From the NCBI RefSeq assembly GCF_910592395.1, contig NC_088308.1:6403001-6467000 (forward strand): a stretch of DNA of 64,000 nucleotides, written 5' to 3'. Source of the stretch: Lineus longissimus (taxonomy: Eukaryota; Nemertea; Pilidiophora; Heteronemertea; Lineidae). How positions within the stretch are numbered: the stretch's first letter is position 1; each line of letters opens with the position of its first letter. The position numbers and the translations under genes are program-made. This document shows, one piece after another, positions 58,416-64,000 of this stretch. Under the pieces are notes generated by a model. The model saw only the letters and a program-made list of their open reading frames with translations. It had not been told where the DNA came from and searched no databases.

Positions 58416-61400
58416 TAAAAACACTAAACCTATCATTATAATTCACCGAAAAGACAGTAAAGTTGAGTTATCGAGCAAGCTATAGTGGTTGCCTATCCTT
58501 GTGCATCAATTCTAATTCCTATCTGCCACAATAATGTTGATTTATCCTGAATTTAGTATTCTGACGGGCCAAAAAAGCACACCACGATGAAGAATGGGGC
58601 AACTGGCGTAGAGCCCCGGAAGTACGCCTCTCAATCCAGGACTGTGACAGCCACCTAACGAACGCAATATCTAATGAACAGCAGTCCCCCATGGGTGGGT
58701 GAAATAATGAAATATGCAAAGTCTCGAGGGCCCTCTCGGCTAATATCCTATACTGATTAGGTAATGGGATAGAAAGGTCCCCGGACGTGCAGGCCATAGT
58801 AAATATATAGTTTTTCTTCTCGGCCGCATTTCGTTTTGAGTGGTTGGTCAAGTTGACAACTGATGGCCAGGTTTTGTAACAGAGTATATACAAAGTGCTT
58901 AAATTATTTTAATCTTTGGTATAATAATTGACTGGAGTTGCGACTACATGTACGGGAGATTTGGGCCAACTCTTCTGAATTTTGATAACGGCGGCTTATG
59001 GTCGGTCCCCGCTTGACCGACATTGTTTGACTTGTAACAACTTGTTCTATACTGTCAACTACTTTCGAACTAATCTGCCCACCCTTGAGAACTTAAAATG
59101 CCTTAATGTGTTAAGTATGTCAAATGCGACAGATTTTTATACCCTGAAGGGTGTACGTGATCCTCCCATGAGTACGTGTATCCTCTGTATGTGTCAAATT
59201 GAAGAGAAGGCGTGGATAAATCAATTATTTAAAAAAAATGCAGAGAACTTATAGTATACCCAGAGCTGGGTGGTGCCTGATAGAACTTCAGTATTCCCAA
59301 GACAGGCTGATGCCACATCTACGTGCTAATGTTCGTATCAACGGGATGTGAGATACTTGTGATATTTGCGACTGGGGAGAATATATTAGGGATACAACTT
59401 GGCATACAATTAGATTATTGAATTATACGTAGACAGGCAAACGGTTTACAGAGTATGTTAGCCAGTCAGTGCATTTTCAACTAGGGCAGGTTCCAAAACG
59501 GAGAACGAAGTACAAGCTTCGAACCAAGGGTTTTTCTCGTGCCATCAATTCAATGTGGTAAATTCATTTAAAAACACTAGAAGATCATATACATTTGTAT
59601 CTTCCATATTTTGTTGTACAACCAATCTAGGAAATTTTCAGAAATTTCCATAATTCAGGGGTTGCAAACCTGCCTTCTATCACATTTCTCCGAGACTTAT
59701 AATATATCAAAATGGCGTGGAAATTGATAATATTACCGTATCATTCCGTGGCACTTCGTTTTTGGCTTGGCCTTGTACATTATTGTCTAGACGTTGAGCA
59801 AATTTCGATAGTTTTAGTTGTAACAAACCTGAAGACAACTCAATCTCAACCAGACCTTGAGCTGCTGAGCATCATTTGAAAAACAACACTCATCTGCAAA
59901 CGATTTCTTTAAACGCATTTGTAGGTCAACCATATTGTCAGATTCAGACATTTCAGAAAAGGTACTTTTTAACTTTTGATTTGTTGCTACGTGTATTCCT
60001 CCTCGTTTAACAGTCATTCTTTTGTACACTGTCCTAATAATGTGAAAGGGCAAACGCTCAAAGGTAACTAACAACCTTTACTTCCCTTCATCTTCCCTTA
60101 CAAGAAGCAATAGCTCTTTTGATAACGTCCACCGCTGGTCACAAAATTCAAGTGCAAAGCTGGACCGGACATTCAGACATCCCTATTATATTATTGTGTC
60201 GGGAAATATGAAAACGGATGAGCGCCATGGCCTGGGGATAGAGTCATCTTGATCAGCGGTTAATGTCCTGTACAAAGGCAGGAACCACCAACGAGAGATT
60301 GATGAGACCTATTTGTCCTTGCTGGCAGCCATTTGATCGTGACAACTTTGATCGAGAGAAACTTGTTTGGCGAATGGACGTTTTTGGTTAGTAACCAACG
60401 TACCCGAATGCGTATTTGTAATCATTTGTTAGGTTAGGTTGTCCGGAAGAGATATAGGTTCGTGTAGTTGTTCGGGGGCTCATCGGTCATTTTGTAAGTA
60501 GTTCTTTCATCAGGCTTACTGGACTTTGCGCAACGAAACGAAACGAGCGAAATGGGGGAGCGACCATTATGTTTTACCCCGGTACGTGATGACCCACACC
60601 CACCCAGGCAGCTGAGACACATGTCTTGTTGGACATGCTTACCGATTTTTACTAAATAAAAGCATAACTTCACTTCACACATTTCGGGGTTGAAAATGTA
60701 CTCACGTAAATTACCAAAATTACATGCCAAATTCGCACATGACCTGTTATTTCTCAAAGCTTGGAAGCTCAAATGTCTGAATGTAATGTATGCGCGTAAT
60801 GTATACTCTCAGCAAGCGAATAGTTGTGATCGTCGGTTTTTGATACGAATCGTTTCCTGTATGGCCGTTACAAGCCGTTGTCTGAATATGATGTGAACCT
60901 GTTTACCGTTCAATGCTGCTCCCTGTGACGCTGTACCCGCAAATGTTCAATGAAAAAAAAGCTGATAATGACTTTACACGGCTTGTTCGCATCGTAAACA
61001 TAGTGGTACCCGGGTTAACTGTCTTTGCGTTTGGCCTAATTTTACAACGATTACTCCCTATGTAACCACGATCTAGAATGGACAGGCTGTGTATTATGAA
61101 TAGGAAAAGTCACCTAGGGACCGTTGCGTAGAATACTTTTTTTGCGAAATATTGCGCAAAGTCCGGTAAGCCCTTTCATCACAGGAGGACACATTTATTT
61201 GTAGCAACATGCATTCGTTTTTGCCTAGGCAGTGGCAGCAAAAGGATAATTTGGCAAAGTGATTTGTGTCGTTTTGACCCAGTCCTAACCACCGAGTAAT
61301 CATTTTCAGAATACTTCCCTCTTGTTCTGTCAATGTTTATAATATAATCATTTGATCCTCCAACATTAAAACCTGATAAACCCGAGTGCGTTGTTATCAG

Positions 61401-62331
61401 AATGTACTATAATGTAGTTTCACGTCATATCATTGCTTCAATCTTTACAATTTCATGTACATATACAATGTAGCAGTACACCCGTTTACATTTTTTCATT
61501 TAATAATCAAATAACTGAGTTGCATTGAAGGTTACCTACAAGCACCTTCTTAGGAGATGTCAAGAGCTCTCGATGATTTATTTAATAGCCACTTGGAAGC
61601 AGTCAAGTAGAATTTGAGGGCATTCAACCATTGATAGTTTACGATTTTCGTACCAGCGATGTTAGTGAAAACGTGACGTAAATATCGTAGCGGTAATCAT
61701 TCCTCATTGGAGAGGCTTTAATTGCGCATGTCGCGGCAAATACTGAATCTTTCATTTTAGTCAGGTGAGCAAAGAATATAGCGACGCATACATGAAAGTA
61801 AACACACCAAGATTTTTTACCCACTCACCGACAGAAAAATTGTAGTTGTGAAAGGAAACCCTGTCCATTAGATAAAGTGTCTTGGTAAAATGATTCAATC
61901 TACCAAAATTAAACGCCTACGAAAATTTGGTAGTTTTCAGTACCTAATACATGGCTTGTTTTCGGATGTAAAAAATATGCCAGTGTTATTTCTCTGATAT
62001 ACTTGGAAATGACTTGATCGAATATATGTAGCTTAAATGTAAAGTTGAATTTTATTCGTGACTAAATCTGTACGGATACTGGGCGCCGATGCTTCACCAG
62101 ACATCATGGTTCTCGCATTTTGCAGACAGGGCAACCTCACCTCGAACATCCAGACATATAGATTTTTCACAGGTGGCTGATTATATTTTCTCACTTGATC
62201 AGCATCTTGTGTTCTAAGTGATTCTCATACCAGTATTACGTCCAATTCAATTACCGCGCCATAATGACCACCGTTAGCACACCACGGTAACGAAATTTCT
62301 CCCAGTTCCATCAGCGGCGAAGAGTCCCCTT
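58416..62331. other. Gene-free stretch
   Basis: Short frames only; the largest are minus 58519-58893 and 60434-60772. None is recognisable and no strong repeats were seen. An AATAAA on the minus strand at 62051-62056 could serve the fragment at 62.3 kb. Confidence 0.35.
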
Positions 62332-62524
62332 CATCATGTTCATTGCTACCTCCCCCGAGGCGGACTCAGACTCGATGGCATTAGTCGCCAGATCCTCCCG
62401 TAGAATATGAATTGCACACGAAGTTACGGCTGAATGTAGCAAGCAATTTGCATATATTCTTTGGCTCTATTGGGAGCCGGGGCAGAGTAATCACTTTCAC
62501 TGCCGAGGGCCTGTTGCAGAGTCT
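62332..62524 (-). pseudogene. Possible frameshifted exon remnant
   Basis: On the minus strand, after a possible AG acceptor (ccggtag), a frame reads TLQQALGSESDYSAPAPNRA then KEY. About two bases later, in another frame, it resumes as AVTSCAIHILREDLATNAIE, ESESASGEVAMNMMK and GTLRR before a stop at 62332. The break falls at ATATAT, where a 2-base slip would join the two. Alternatively the second half is a separate terminal exon after acceptor acattcag (62433-62432). No family is recognised. Confidence 0.25.
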
Positions 62525-62780
62525 ACCGGAGCGTGCATGAGGAATGGACGTACCAATTGATGTAAAGTAATAAATAGCACCACTAACACAACGAAATGAA
62601 ATACTATTTCGCATGCAAGTATATTTTTATAGCAGTTTTTTTCATCTTTACTGTGACATTTTTTGCACCAACTGAGTTATTAAGGGCATTGCTATCAATC
62701 AGTTGGCTGCCAAGTCACCTTCCACTCTTATAATGCTATCCACATCTACAGTTAGTTCCCATCATCAAATTGCACACTTT

Positions 62781-63023
62781 AATGTCCATCAAGGGAAAGA
62801 ATTTTTTTTGTACATCCATTCCATGATAGTCCAATATTTCAACAAAACACAACACTCACTCATTAAAGATTTGATGAATAGTGGTTTTGCTGAAGCTTTG
62901 GCAATGAATGCCTCAGCAAAACCAGACTCTTCATCAAATCTTTAATGAGTGATGTGTTTTGTTGAACTATTGGACAATCATAGCATGGATGTACCAACAT
63001 TTTCTCTTTTTCTTGATGAACAT
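62781..63023. repeat. Long foldback (inverted repeat), arms about 112 bp
   Basis: The left arm 62781-62893 and right arm 62912-63023 are inverted copies separated by about 18 nt. Matching blocks in order include ATGTCCATCAAG / CTTGATGAACAT, TACATCCATTCCATGATAGTCCAATA / TATTGGACAATCATAGCATGGATGTA, CACTCATTAAAGATTTGATGA / TCATCAAATCTTTAATGAGTG and GTTTTGCTGA / TCAGCAAAAC. As RNA it would form a long imperfect hairpin. Confidence 0.9.
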
Positions 63024-63096
63024 TGTAGAGCACTGAAAAACATTTGGACTTTTCATTAACAATAGAGTATGTGTTGTGTATTTGTAGCATTTTAGG

Positions 63097-63135
63097 CATG
63101 TATAATGTATAATGTATCATGTATTATATATGTAA
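63097..63135. repeat. ATGTATAA low-complexity run
   Basis: Short degenerate repeats of ATGTATAAT/ATGTATCAT between the foldback and the next TIR element. Confidence 0.7.
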
Positions 63136-63158
63136 TTTTACTGTCAATAAAATTAAGG

Positions 63159-63369
63159 AAGTATTGGGTGGCTATGGGACATTTGACCAAATGGTCTCGT
63201 TTCAAAAGTGATAAACTTATCCACATATAGACTTTCATGTCGACCAATGTCAGGGACATATCCCCTATACCGATGCCAAGGTCAATGACATGCATTTTCA
63301 TGTGTTCCAAGGTTACATGAAACTAGGTCAAAAGGTCAATTCATCCCATAGTCACCCAAATACTACTTA
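63159..63369. mobile_element. TIR element next to the foldback, about 210 bp
   Basis: The left end AAGTATTGGGTGGCTATGGG (63159 on) and the right end, read on the minus strand, AAGTAGTATTTGGGTGACTATGGG are inverted repeats that continue into TTGACC / GGTCAA. The non-coding interior contains two further AAGGTCAA-type blocks. The immediate flanks show no clear target duplication. Confidence 0.7.
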
Positions 63370-64000
63370 CGTCAACAGTTTGCGTTTACGTCGATACAAT
63401 GTATGAAATATACCCTAATGTACATCAATAACCACCGCCTCTTCAAATGGAAAATCCATAAACTGGTCTGGATGTTCACACTTGTTTGGCTAGGCAGGGC
63501 TATAATAGCCTAACCTCTCACTACCGTACCAGAATAATAGACTATCTTTGGCGGGCCGACCACTTTCTGGTCACGTTATCAGCATTGTAAAAGCGCATGC
63601 AACTAAATTTCTGTATGAGGTGGTCTTTAATTAGATTGCACTTAGTTCGATAAACAATGTCATGTTCTACGGAAACATACCGAAGAGAATCATGAATCGA
63701 AGTCATTTCCTGAAGTGTCTTTCAAATGAACGTAGCTTTAGGGAAATCGGATGCACGAAGCCCTCATAAACCTTTCTGTACTATGAAAGTGGGATTATAC
63801 ATTTCGGAGGTCCACAAAAGGGTACCAGTAGGACTAATGCAAGTATCAATTCGTTTCTTGTACCCCCCCCCCCCCCCCCCCCCCTCCTCAAGGGTAGTTA
63901 AGCTATCACCACTAATCTTTGCCGATGCTTGAGTAGTATTTATTTTTCCTTTAGTGAAAATTTGGCGAAGCTGGAAAGAATAAGGATGCTAATGTGTCGA
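63370..64000. other. Right edge, no gene recognised
   Basis: Non-coding. Contains a C22 homopolymer at 63863-63884 followed by TCCTC, an obvious site for length polymorphism or assembly error. Confidence 0.6.

Noticed and set aside
1-64000. CRISPR arrays, prokaryotic operons or prophage
   Set aside because: No regularly spaced identical repeats and no bacterial-type gene packing; spliced exons show this is animal nuclear DNA.

Overview
This is nuclear DNA of an invertebrate animal. Coding sequence is split by GT-AG introns, exons sit in AT-rich gene-poor DNA, and short inverted-repeat (MITE-like) elements and TACATGTA/GTAC palindromes are scattered throughout. The genes suggest a marine bilaterian, perhaps a lophotrochozoan or an invertebrate deuterostome; the phylum cannot be fixed from this window. 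No rRNA, tRNA, CRISPR array, or intact transposase or reverse transcriptase was recognised.

Left end (1-5.3 kb, minus strand): the first ten coding exons of a ZZEF1 orthologue (zinc finger ZZ-type and EF-hand domain protein). They run from an MGN... N-terminus at 5238 to the middle of the DOC/APC10 domain at 42. All nine introns have GT-AG ends and the reading phase is kept across every junction, giving 358 codons plus two bases. The rest of this very large gene lies beyond the left edge.

Middle (5.3-48 kb): no recognisable protein family. The region holds a divergent 175-bp tandem duplication (6.4-6.9 kb), a minisatellite (11.1-11.4 kb), a nested inverted-repeat element rich in CGCCGG (18.7-19.2 kb), a GTAC/CATG palindrome cluster (25.2-25.4 kb), two inverted-repeat elements (28.2 and 29.7 kb), a 321-bp tandem duplication (32.3-32.9 kb), a degenerate 45-bp repeat field (40.4-40.8 kb) and two clear MITEs (41.8 and 47.1 kb). 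A few reading frames could be unrecognised exons or orphan genes (9.3, 15.5, 33.8 and 46.3 kb); all are low confidence.

Right-centre (48.2-53.4 kb, minus strand): two intact rhodopsin-class GPCR genes in head-to-tail tandem, each with an uninterrupted coding region and each preceded by a candidate 5'-UTR splice acceptor. They are close paralogues of the allatostatin-A/galanin receptor type, with the same C-terminal tail signature ending NENGL. A perfect CRE palindrome lies just upstream of the 48.3-kb receptor. This tandem neuropeptide-receptor pair is the main functional content.

Right end (53.4-64 kb): gene-poor. It has a possible frameshifted exon remnant (62.3-62.5 kb), a striking long foldback (62.8-63.0 kb), a TIR element beside it (63.2-63.4 kb), and a 22-nt poly-C run near the edge.
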